Shown here piece after piece: positions 1 through 6,146 of a stretch of DNA of 6,898 nucleotides (positions are counted from its first letter, which is position 1; every line of letters begins with the position of its first letter). Made by a program: the position numbers and the translations under genes. A model generated the notes under the pieces. That model had not been told where the DNA came from, did not search any database, and worked only from the letters and a program-made list of their open reading frames with translations. Source of the stretch: JBAPRR01 sp049281195 (lineage in GTDB: Bacteria > Actinomycetota > Acidimicrobiia > Acidimicrobiales > CAVXTF01); NCBI GenBank assembly GCA_049281195.1, contig JBAPRR010000009.1, positions 1 to 6,898 of the forward strand. The letters are read 5' to 3'.

Positions 1-609
1 GACCGAGCCAGAGCGGACGGGATTCCTGTCCAGCTCACCGCCGAGCTCGGGATGCTCGGCTACACGCCTACTGCGGCCGACCCTTACATCTTCAATCAGC
101 GGGTCTTCCCGACGACCTCGATGCTCGCGGATGCGCAGACCGTTCTCGGGATGATCGTCGGCGGTCCCGGCACCGGGGTTGTCGGTTGTCTCGGGGCTGC
201 GCAGGTGGACTCGCTCGGGAATTTGAACTCGACCGACATCCCGGGGGGGCCATTCCTTGTTGGTTCCGGCGGGGCGAACGACGTCGCCAGTAGGGCAGCG
301 GCGTGCGTTGTGATCGTGCTCGCGAAACCCGAGCGCTTGGTGGAGCGGGTCGGGTACGTAACGAGCCCCGGTCGCACGGTGGAGTCGATCGCGACCGACC
401 TGGGCGTCCTGCGCAGGCGCGACGGGATCTTTCGTATCGACGCCGTGACTGCCGGCTCGGATCCGGTCGAGGAACGCGTCAAGCGGTTTCGGGCCAGTTG
501 CGGCTGGGATGTCGAGGTGTCCGTCGGGGTGCAGGACCTCGCCCCCGCGTGCACCGGGGACGTGATCGCCCTCCGGCGCTACGACCCGGAGGGTCTGTTC
601 CTCAACTAG
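1..609 (+). CDS. Class I CoA-transferase, beta subunit (GctB-like), 5'-truncated
   Basis: The frame is open from base 1 to a TAG at 607-609, giving 202 visible residues; the N-terminus lies outside the window. Class I CoA-transferases move CoA between acyl-CoA and a free carboxylate in the cytoplasm, usually as alpha/beta complexes. Visible residues (numbered from base 1): E15 in AELGMLGYTP aligns by eye with VESGLMDCSP of glutaconate CoA-transferase subunit B, whose Glu is the thioester-forming catalytic residue. Next come GAAQVDSLGNLNST (about 65-78), the GSGGAND loop (about 89-95), YVTSPGR and the TDLGVLRR segment. These match the GctB pattern in order. Against A. fermentans GctB (about 266 residues, Glu54) roughly 39 residues are missing. 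The alpha partner should lie immediately upstream. Mycobacterial IpdB is a more distant relative that, as I recall it, lacks this Glu, so a true transferase is favoured over an IpdAB-like hydrolase. Family is confident; substrate is unknown. Confidence 0.9.
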   Translation, partial: DRARADGIPVQLTAELGMLGYTPTAADPYIFNQRVFPTTSMLADAQTVLGMIVGGPGTGVVGCLGAAQVDSLGNLNSTDIPGGPFLVGSGGANDVASRAAACVVIVLAKPERLVERVGYVTSPGRTVESIATDLGVLRRRDGIFRIDAVTAGSDPVEERVKRFRASCGWDVEVSVGVQDLAPACTGDVIALRRYDPEGLFLN

Positions 610-611
610 TC

Positions 612-648
612 ACATGCGGGTCCATGTCCGGCACAATCTCTGTGCGGG
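612..648 (+). terminator. Two adjacent small hairpins after the CoA-transferase stop
   Basis: ACATG (612-616) pairs with CATGT (623-627) across a 6-base loop. Immediately after it, CCGGCACA (628-635) pairs with TGTGCGGG (641-648) across a 5-base loop, with one G-G mismatch. They begin 3 bases after the TAG stop, a typical terminator position. No T-run follows, so a classical intrinsic terminator is not supported. High-G+C actinobacteria often use terminators lacking a U-tail, which keeps the call possible. The short stems could also be chance. Confidence 0.3.
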
Positions 649-724
649 TGCGAGACTGGTTACGAACTCATTACGGCCTCGTGCCGGAGGGGCGCGTGAC
701 TAGTTTGCGAGCTTTCTGGGAAAG

Positions 725-738
725 TGACACCGGCGTCA
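725..738. promoter_or_regulatory. Imperfect 14-bp palindrome, possible operator
   Basis: TGACACCGGCGTCA is symmetric except at one base pair (A729/C734), about 95 bp upstream of the binding-protein start. Short palindromes of this size in front of transport operons are often bound by dimeric regulators of the TetR or GntR type. No regulator gene is in the window and the motif matches no operator I recognise, so this is only a candidate; CG-rich palindromes also arise by chance in such DNA. Confidence 0.25.
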
Positions 739-821
739 GGTAGCGTGCGTCAACCCGGTCGCCGCGCCGCCAGCCGAGGTTGGCTCGCAGCCTCAATGGC
801 ACCACGCGCAAGAAGGGGAAC

Positions 822-829
822 GAAAGGGA
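822..829 (+). promoter_or_regulatory. Ribosome binding site fixing the binding-protein start
   Basis: GAAAGGGA lies 4 bases before the ATG at 834. The same frame is open upstream to a TTG at 780, but that longer start would put 18 extra polar and charged residues in front of a textbook lipoprotein signal peptide. The purine-rich site plus the signal peptide together choose ATG 834. A second purine run (812-820) lies slightly too far upstream. Confidence 0.65.
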
Positions 830-833
830 ATCC

Positions 834-2150
834 ATGAACAGACGCCTCCGCGGGGTCCTGGTTTTTGTCGGCAGTATTGGGCTCGCCATCGCTCTCGCTT
901 CGTGCGGCAACGCGAAAGCGAGCACTCAAACGACTCTTCCCGTAGGCGCGGGTCTGCCCGCGACCGGTCCCCACCCCGGCGTCACCTCCAACGCGATCTA
1001 CGTCGGAACGCTCGCCACTGAGACCGGCCCGCTTGCTCCGGGCTTCGGCGAGATCGTGAACGGCGCACAGGCCTACTTCAACATGATCAACGCCGAAGGC
1101 GGCGTGAACGGCCGGAAGATCTACATCAAGTACGAGGAGAACGACGGCGGCTCGACGACCAATGACGAGACCGAGGCCCGCACCCTGGTCGAGCAGGACC
1201 ACGTCTTCGCCGTTGTCGCAGTAGGTACTGCGTTCTTCACGGGTTCGACATTCCTGGCCCAGAGCGGTACGCCGACCTTCGGGTACGTGGTCACCCAGGA
1301 CTGGAACAACTACCCGAACCTCTTCGGGGCCTACGGCTCCTACCTGGACTACACGACAGAAGAGCCGACCTCCGGGTACGTCGCTTCTGCGCTGCACGCG
1401 AAGTCGGTGGCGGTGCTGGCTTACAACTTCGGCGAGTCGTCAGCTCCGTGCGCGGACATCGCCACCGGGATCCAGCACTACGGGTTCCACCTCGGGTTCG
1501 AGGACCTCAACTTCGGCCTCGGGGCGTCCCCGACGGCAGACGTGCAGAAGATGAAGGCGGCCAACGTGGACCTGGTCTTCTCCTGCATGGAGGGGACCGA
1601 CAACCTTGCGTTCTCGAAGGCGATGTACCAGTTCGGGATGCAGACCCACTTCGTCTGGCTCGACGGCTACAGCCAGCAGACGATCAAGGCCAACCCGACT
1701 GTCATGAACGGCGTGATCTTCGGCGAGCAGCACATCCCCTACGAGGCCGAGGAGCAGTTCGGATCCGGCGCCTTCCCGGCGCTCAAGCAGTACTTCACCA
1801 CGATGGAGAAGTACTACCCGCAGTACGTATACGACGACACCGCGATCCAAGGCTGGATCGGCGCAGCGCAGTTCGTGGAAGGGCTGAGGGGCATCGGCAG
1901 GAACGTCACACAGAACCGGCTCGTCGACGAGATCAACAAGGAGACCGCCTACACAGCCAACGGTCTCGTTCCTCCGATCAACTGGGTAACCGGCCACACG
2001 TCTGCACTGCCTCCGTATTGTGGCGCCTACGTCGAGGACGAGAACGGGAAGACCTCGGTGGTCTTCAACCATGGGACCAAGATCTTCATCTGTCTGGGCG
2101 CGAACAGCGACGTGCCGATAACCAATCCACCGGGCACTCCAGGCGGCTGA
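834..2150 (+). CDS. ABC-transporter substrate-binding lipoprotein, LIV/HAAT (type I periplasmic-binding) family
   Basis: A 438-residue extracytoplasmic receptor that would capture the solute and deliver it to the permease encoded next. Residues 1-24 form a lipoprotein signal: basic MNRRLR, a hydrophobic core (about 7-22), then lipobox LASC with Cys24 as the predicted lipidated residue. A Thr/Pro/Gly-rich tether follows (about 28-50). The mature domain begins IYVGTLATETGPLAPG (55-70), then GAQAYFNMINAEGGVNGRKI (77-96), the usual LivK-type opening that frames the ligand cleft; GTPTFGYV (145-152) also fits the family. Only four other cysteines occur, C206, C251, C396 and C420, suggesting two disulfides. 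The C-terminus ends in a flexible Pro/Gly tail. The gene is first in the ABC operon, 23 bp before the permease. LIV-type receptors bind branched-chain amino acids, amides, urea, aromatic acids and other acids, so the ligand cannot be assigned from sequence. Confidence 0.9.
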   Translation: MNRRLRGVLVFVGSIGLAIALASCGNAKASTQTTLPVGAGLPATGPHPGVTSNAIYVGTLATETGPLAPGFGEIVNGAQAYFNMINAEGGVNGRKIYIKYEENDGGSTTNDETEARTLVEQDHVFAVVAVGTAFFTGSTFLAQSGTPTFGYVVTQDWNNYPNLFGAYGSYLDYTTEEPTSGYVASALHAKSVAVLAYNFGESSAPCADIATGIQHYGFHLGFEDLNFGLGASPTADVQKMKAANVDLVFSCMEGTDNLAFSKAMYQFGMQTHFVWLDGYSQQTIKANPTVMNGVIFGEQHIPYEAEEQFGSGAFPALKQYFTTMEKYYPQYVYDDTAIQGWIGAAQFVEGLRGIGRNVTQNRLVDEINKETAYTANGLVPPINWVTGHTSALPPYCGAYVEDENGKTSVVFNHGTKIFICLGANSDVPITNPPGTPGG

Positions 2151-2173
2151 CCGGGCGCTGAAGCGGAGCTCTG

Positions 2174-4225
2174 GTGGGGACCTTTCTCAGTTACGCATTA
2201 CCAGGGATCCCGACCGGCTGTGAGTACGCGCTCATGGCGGTGGGGCTGGTTATAACTTTCCGCGCCACCGGGGTTTTCAACATCGCCTTCGGGGCGCAGG
2301 CGTTCGTCTCGGCGTTCGCGTTTGACCTCTTGAACCAGTACGGTCCGCACTGGAACCAGTGGATCTGCTTCCTGATCTCGGTGCTCGTGATTGCTCCGGC
2401 AATCGGTCTGGCACTGGACCGGTTCCTCTTCCGGCATATACCGAGCGCTTCGACGACCGTGAAACTCGTGTCGTCACTCGGGTTGCTCGTGGCAATACCC
2501 CAGACAATCCCGATCATCTTCGGCGCGCAACCCCGCTACAACATCGGGTTTCTCTGGCTCAACCCTCAAACGGTCTACTTCCACGCCGAAGGAAATCCGG
2601 TCAACGGATGGCAGATAACGAACACGGTCCTGACCGTCGTGATCGTTTTCGGCCTGATGGCGGCTTTCAAGTGGACCTCGGTCGGTCTGAAGATGCGCGC
2701 GGTCGTGGAGTCGAGGCGACTGTCCCAGCTGGAGGGCGTGAACTCGTCCAGCGTCGCAGCCGGGGCGTGGGCACTCTCGAGCATCCTGGCGGGTCTCTCC
2801 GGCGTCTTGCTCCTGCCCATCCAGAACCCGCTCGACCCGACCAACACGCTGAGCTTCACGACGTTGCTCGTTGCCGGGGTTACCGCGGCAGCGATCGCGA
2901 GCCTGCGCAGCATCCCGGTGGCTTTGATCGCGGGCGTTGCGATCGGTATCGCCCAGAACATCCTGACCCTGGTAGTGCCGAGCACGAGCAGTATCGCGTC
3001 GAGCCTTCGTCAAGAGGCTTTGCCCTTCGTCCTCCTGGGGGGAGTTCTGCTCTTCAACAAGAGCCTGAGGACGATCGAGAACAGCTCGGACCCGATGTCC
3101 GCGGTCGATCCGCCGCCGCCTCCTCCGGCGGCGCAGATCCGGGACAAACGCCTCGAGTTCCCGACGAAGTGGGGGTGGCGGGCTCTGGTTGTCGCGTTCG
3201 TGATTTCGACCTTCACCTGGTTGCCACCCAACTGGGTCTTCGGAGTCTTCGGGGTCGGGATCGTCTTCTCGATCATCTTCTTGTCGATGACCCTGATCAC
3301 GGGGATGAGCGGGCAGCTCTCCCTCTGCCAGATGTCTTTCGCCGGCATAGGCGGGTTCACGGCGGGCCAGCTGGCGAACCACATGAACCTTCCGGTCCTT
3401 TTAGGAGCTGTTGTCGGCGCGGTGTTCGCGGCGGCAGTGGGTGCCGTCATTGCTGTGGTCGCGATACGGATCTCGGGGCTCGCACTGGCTCTCTTCACGC
3501 TCGCGTTCGCGCTCTTCTGTGACCAGCTGCTCTTCAACTTCTCCTGGATCGGAGACGGGCAGCAGGGGATCAACGTCCCGCGGCCACAGATCGGATCGAT
3601 CAACTTTCTCGCAGGCAACCCGGGGGACCGCTACTTCACGATCCTCGCCACCGTGGTCCTCGCGATCTGCATGGTCGGAGTGATGCTGATCCAAAGAGGA
3701 ACCTTCGGAAGGTTCCTCGGGGCTATGCGCGGGAGCCCTACGGCTGCCGAAAGCCTTGGCATCAACCTGACCAAGGCCAAGGTCACGGTGTTCGCCCTCT
3801 CTGCCGGAGTGGCCGGCTTGGGTGGGGCGCTATACGGATCGTTAGAGGGAAACATCTCCTCGACGGACTTCCAGTACGCCCTGTCCCTGGCTTTCGTGGT
3901 CGTTGTCATCACGACCGGAACCTTCACCGTCGAAGGTGCTGTGCAAGCAGGCATGGGCTTTGCCCTCTTCCAGTTCATCCTGGACTACCAGATCTTCTCC
4001 CGGATCCAAGGGATCGAGTTCGTCCTGTTCGCATTCGGTGCCTTCACCTACGCTCAGCACCCGGAGGGGATCGTCGAGTACCAGAAGACACGGTGGATGA
4101 ACCGGGTGGCTCGCGTTCTGGCGAAGTGGGATGCCCGACGAGGGAAACCCACAGCGATTCTGGACACGGGTACGAACGCAGACACGGGAGCCGAAGAGCT
4201 TGTCGTTGGAGCGCCACATGGCTGA
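2174..4225 (+). CDS. Fused LivH-LivM permease of a LIV/HAAT ABC importer
   Basis: A 683-residue inner-membrane protein carrying both permease subunits, which in E. coli are separate proteins. The GTG at 2174 is chosen because CGGAG (2164-2168) precedes it by 5 bases and the product opens like LivH (FLSYALPGIPTGCEYALMAV). LivH half, about 1-300: roughly eight hydrophobic segments and the cytoplasmic coupling loop GLKMRAVVESRRLSQLEGVN (171-190), which contacts an ATPase. A linker (about 301-333) contains six consecutive prolines (313-318) and charged residues. LivM half, about 335-630: MSGQLSLCQMSFAGIGGFTA (378-397), the GDGQQGINVPRP motif (460-471) and a second coupling loop (509-536, LGAMRGSPTAAESLGINLTK). 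A polar cytoplasmic tail (about 635-683) ends the protein. Its last 8 bases overlap the LivG-type gene. Such fusions recur in actinobacterial importers. Substrate unknown. Confidence 0.92.
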   Translation: MGTFLSYALPGIPTGCEYALMAVGLVITFRATGVFNIAFGAQAFVSAFAFDLLNQYGPHWNQWICFLISVLVIAPAIGLALDRFLFRHIPSASTTVKLVSSLGLLVAIPQTIPIIFGAQPRYNIGFLWLNPQTVYFHAEGNPVNGWQITNTVLTVVIVFGLMAAFKWTSVGLKMRAVVESRRLSQLEGVNSSSVAAGAWALSSILAGLSGVLLLPIQNPLDPTNTLSFTTLLVAGVTAAAIASLRSIPVALIAGVAIGIAQNILTLVVPSTSSIASSLRQEALPFVLLGGVLLFNKSLRTIENSSDPMSAVDPPPPPPAAQIRDKRLEFPTKWGWRALVVAFVISTFTWLPPNWVFGVFGVGIVFSIIFLSMTLITGMSGQLSLCQMSFAGIGGFTAGQLANHMNLPVLLGAVVGAVFAAAVGAVIAVVAIRISGLALALFTLAFALFCDQLLFNFSWIGDGQQGINVPRPQIGSINFLAGNPGDRYFTILATVVLAICMVGVMLIQRGTFGRFLGAMRGSPTAAESLGINLTKAKVTVFALSAGVAGLGGALYGSLEGNISSTDFQYALSLAFVVVVITTGTFTVEGAVQAGMGFALFQFILDYQIFSRIQGIEFVLFAFGAFTYAQHPEGIVEYQKTRWMNRVARVLAKWDARRGKPTAILDTGTNADTGAEELVVGAPHG

Positions 4226-4988
4226 GACCACGAATCTCCTCGAGGCGCGGTCAGTCTCCAAGCGATTCGGTGGCATCACCGCACTCCACGACATCACGTT
4301 GAGTGTGCGGGCAGGCGAGATTCTCGGTCTCGTCGGCCCGAACGGTGCCGGCAAAACGACGTTGTTCAATTGCTTGAACGGGCAGCTCCGGCCAGAGGAA
4401 GGAAACATCTGGTTCTCTGGGACCCTCATGAACGGGATGCCGCCGTACAAGCGAGCCAGGCTCGGCATCGGAAGGACGTTCCAGCGAGTCGAGGTATTTC
4501 CTGCATTAACGGTCTGGGAACACCTGGTGGTCGCGGTCAGGGCGCGTGAAGGCGACGCCCGGCTGTGGAGAGACCTCCTGAACATGTCGCGGCCGAAGAA
4601 ACCCGAGATCGAACGTGTCGAAGAGCTTCTGGTGCTCTTGGGGCTGGTGCGTTACAAGGATCTTCCCGTTGCGGCCTTGAGCCTCGGGCACTGCAGACTC
4701 GTCGAGCTGGGCCGTGCACTCGCGACCGAGCCGAAGCTACTGATGGCCGACGAACCATCCTCGGGCCTCGATGTTCGCGAGACGGAAGCTCTGGCACGCA
4801 CGGTTTGCGAGGTGCGCGAGAACAAGGGCACAGCGGTGATCCTCGTGGAGCACGACTTGGACATGGTCGCCCAGGTGGTAGACCGTGCCATCGTCTTAGA
4901 TTTCGGCCACCAGATAGCAGCCGGCCCGTTGAGCGACGTGCTCGCGGACCCGAAGGTGCGCGAGGCCTACTTGGGGAAGACGGCATGA
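4218..4988 (+). CDS. livG: LivG-type ATPase of the LIV/HAAT importer
   Basis: A 256-residue cytoplasmic ATPase that would power the importer as a heterodimer with the LivF-type protein. ATG 4218 is preferred: GGAG (4208-4211) lies 6 bases upstream, the product begins MAETTNLLEARSVSKRFGG like other LivG proteins, and the overlap with the permease end (4218-4225) fits translational coupling. The frame is open further upstream, but those residues look like out-of-frame permease sequence. Motifs: Walker A GPNGAGKTT (40-48), Q-loop GRTFQ with Q89, Walker B LLMADE (174-179) with catalytic E179, D-loop SGLD (182-185), switch His212 in VEHD. The C-terminal YLGK is the usual LivG ending. The ABC signature reads LSLGHCR (154-160) instead of LSGGQ or the common LivG LSYGQQR, a real departure. 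The symbol is a family label, not a claim of leucine transport. Confidence 0.93.
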   Translation: MAETTNLLEARSVSKRFGGITALHDITLSVRAGEILGLVGPNGAGKTTLFNCLNGQLRPEEGNIWFSGTLMNGMPPYKRARLGIGRTFQRVEVFPALTVWEHLVVAVRAREGDARLWRDLLNMSRPKKPEIERVEELLVLLGLVRYKDLPVAALSLGHCRLVELGRALATEPKLLMADEPSSGLDVRETEALARTVCEVRENKGTAVILVEHDLDMVAQVVDRAIVLDFGHQIAAGPLSDVLADPKVREAYLGKTA

Positions 4989-6031
4989 GCTTCCTCCGCT
5001 CGAGTACTCAAGATCAAGCGGCGGTTGTGAGCACGCTGTCGCCTGACACCCCGATCCTTGCAGTCGACGAGCTCTGTGCTTCTTATGGCTCGTACAGGGC
5101 GCTCTTCGGAGTCAACTTCAAGATTCCACAGAGCTCGATCGTCGCCCTGCTCGGCTCCAACGGAGCCGGAAAGTCCACAGTCGCCCGTGTCGTGAGCGGT
5201 CTGATCACCGCGACTTCGGGGACCGTGTCGTTCGCAGGACAGGACGTGACGGGGCTTCCGGCGTTCAAGATCGCCCGCCTGGGCATGGTCCACGTACCGG
5301 AGGGCCGGGGCATTTTCTCGAGCCTCAACGTGGAGGAGAACCTGCTTCTTTCGTTCCGGCAGCGAGCCGGGCGAAAGGAGGCGACCGCTTGTCTGGAGCG
5401 GGCCTACACGTCGTTCCCGATCCTGTCAGAGCGCAGGACGCAGATCGCAGGGACGTTGTCCGGCGGTCAGCAACGCATCTTGGCCCTGTCCCGGGTGCTC
5501 GCGAGCCCGCCGCGTCTTTTGATCGTGGACGAGCTCTCGCTCGGTCTCGCGCCTGCGATCGTCGACACGGTCTACGAAGCTCTTGTCGCAATCTGCAAGA
5601 CCGGTTGCGCCATCCTCGTCGTCGAGCAGCAGGTCGACCGCGCCTTGGCGATCGCAGACCAGGCTGTCCTGCTCGCACACGGCTTGGTGGCGTGGTCCGG
5701 GTCGCCGAAAGATGCTTCAGCTGCAATGGAGAGCGTGCTCGGCGGCCGGTTGATCGCTGCGGCTGAGGCAGAGGCAGAGGCCGCCGGCGCCGCTGAGTCA
5801 ACAGCTGATGCTTCTCGGGGACCTCGCACATCCTCGTCTAGTTCCTCCTCTTCCGGCGATGTTTCGACCGCCGTCGTGGAGGTCGACGAGATCACGATCA
5901 CCAACGGTCCGGTCGGTCCTCCCATGCCGGGTCCTGGCGAGACGGAGAAGCCCGGGTTGAACGGACTCGGTCACCTGACAGCCGGGAGCAATGGGAACGG
6001 CGCAGTGACGCACCTTCAGTCGAATCCCTGA
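4985..6031 (+). CDS. livF: LivF-type ATPase with long low-complexity C-terminal tail
   Basis: A 348-residue cytoplasmic ATPase, the second nucleotide-binding subunit of the importer. ATG 4985 overlaps the previous stop as ATGA, with GGGGA (4973-4977) 7 bases upstream. Motifs: Walker A GSNGAGKST (57-65), the LivF-specific VPEGRGIF (104-111) where most ABC proteins have the Q-loop, signature LSGGQQ (158-163), Walker B LLIVDE (178-183), and VEQQ (213-216), where LivF proteins carry Gln instead of the switch His. The catalytic core is therefore complete and has the canonical signature its partner lacks. Two additions are odd: about 22 extra N-terminal residues, and about 93 residues after the usual LivF end (MESVLGG, about 254), comprising an Ala/Glu tract (258-267), eight serines (283-290), an acidic/hydrophobic patch (292-304) and a Gly/Pro/Asn-rich tail. 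Usual LivF length is about 230-245. An internal GTG at 5027 is a weaker start. The symbol is a family label. Confidence 0.92.
   Translation: MSFLRSSTQDQAAVVSTLSPDTPILAVDELCASYGSYRALFGVNFKIPQSSIVALLGSNGAGKSTVARVVSGLITATSGTVSFAGQDVTGLPAFKIARLGMVHVPEGRGIFSSLNVEENLLLSFRQRAGRKEATACLERAYTSFPILSERRTQIAGTLSGGQQRILALSRVLASPPRLLIVDELSLGLAPAIVDTVYEALVAICKTGCAILVVEQQVDRALAIADQAVLLAHGLVAWSGSPKDASAAMESVLGGRLIAAAEAEAEAAGAAESTADASRGPRTSSSSSSSSGDVSTAVVEVDEITITNGPVGPPMPGPGETEKPGLNGLGHLTAGSNGNGAVTHLQSNP
5765..5782 (+). repeat. Short GAGGCA tandem repeat inside the LivF tail
   Basis: GAGGCA GAGGCA GAGGCC encodes Glu-Ala three times, inside the Ala/Glu stretch at residues 258-267 of the LivF-type protein. The near-identical six-base units, all in frame, look like replication slippage, so this spot may vary in length between strains without breaking the frame. 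Confidence 0.6.
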
Positions 6032-6064
6032 GCTCTTCCGCCCGCGTATCTGAAGCGGCTCGGG

Positions 6065-6081
6065 TCGGCGGAATCCGCCGA
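6065..6081. terminator. Strong GC hairpin after the ABC operon
   Basis: TCGGCGGAATCCGCCGA is a perfect 8-base inverted repeat around a single A, folding as a six-pair TCGGCG/CGCCGA stem with a 5-base loop. It starts 33 bases after the LivF stop (6029-6031). Only ATTTC follows, not a T-run, so it would be a tail-less or weak terminator or a processing/attenuation hairpin ahead of the dehydrogenase gene. Because the DNA is also a palindrome, a protein-binding site is the alternative. Confidence 0.5.
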
Positions 6082-6109
6082 AGAACGATTTCGAATCACA
6101 CACGAGAAG

Positions 6110-6122
6110 CAGCTGACAGCTG
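6110..6122. promoter_or_regulatory. 13-bp perfect palindrome upstream of the dehydrogenase gene
   Basis: CAGCTGACAGCTG consists of two copies of the self-complementary hexamer CAGCTG around a single A, 24 bases before the ATG of the dehydrogenase gene and 11 bases before its ribosome binding site. The position suits a repressor operator. A second near-palindrome, GATTTCGAATC (6087-6097), lies just upstream. No known operator is recognised and no regulator is in the window. Confidence 0.3.
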
Positions 6123-6146
6123 TGGCCACTTAGAAAGGAAGCCAAG

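Larger units (their letters stand above)
610..833. other. 224-bp non-coding gap upstream of the ABC operon
   Basis: No convincing coding frame is present: the + strand frame that runs through to 743 is the tail of an out-of-frame shadow of the CoA-transferase gene and has no family-like content. The gap holds two small hairpins at its start, a TTACG direct repeat with starts 11 bp apart (660-664 and 671-675), an imperfect palindrome (725-738) and a further small stem (769-774 with 779-784, loop CGAG). Its size suggests the ABC operon has its own promoter here. I could not find a -35/-10 pair good enough to call. Confidence 0.6.
6032..6146. other. 115-bp intergenic gap between ABC operon and dehydrogenase
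   Basis: No gene is seen. The gap holds the GC hairpin, the GATTTCGAATC near-palindrome, the CAGCTG double palindrome and the dehydrogenase ribosome binding site. No confident -35/-10 pair was found. Together these suggest a regulatory break between operon and dehydrogenase rather than simple read-through. Confidence 0.55.

Noticed and set aside
303..743. Out-of-frame + strand frame running from the CoA-transferase gene into the gap
   Set aside because: Arg/Gly-rich translation with no motif, and most of its length overlaps the clear CoA-transferase frame.
780..833. Upstream TTG start for the binding protein
   Set aside because: It would bury the lipoprotein signal peptide behind 18 polar residues; ATG 834 has a good ribosome binding site and a normal signal peptide.
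750..1397. Minus-strand frame (about 215 codons) across the binding-protein start and upstream gap
   Set aside because: Most of it is antisense to the binding protein, composition is Val/Arg/Gly-rich without motifs, and no ribosome binding site stands out.
1440..2072. Minus-strand frame (about 210 codons) opposite the binding-protein gene
   Set aside because: Composition follows the complement of the sense codons; no recognisable domain, and the sense protein is well supported.
2474..3382. Long minus-strand open frame (about 302 codons) opposite the permease gene
   Set aside because: The product is rich in Arg, Asp, Glu and Gln without hydrophobic core or motif, the usual antisense shadow of a high-G+C membrane-protein gene. 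The + strand permease explains the region fully.
2359..3522. Long + strand frame (about 387 codons) overlapping the permease gene
   Set aside because: Arg/Pro/Gly-rich out-of-frame product with no family features, wholly inside the permease coding region; a frame shadow.
4565..4984. 140-codon open extension upstream in the LivF frame
   Set aside because: It overlaps the LivG-type gene entirely, its translation is Arg/Gly-rich nonsense, and the ATGA overlap at 4985 with GGGGA upstream is a better start.
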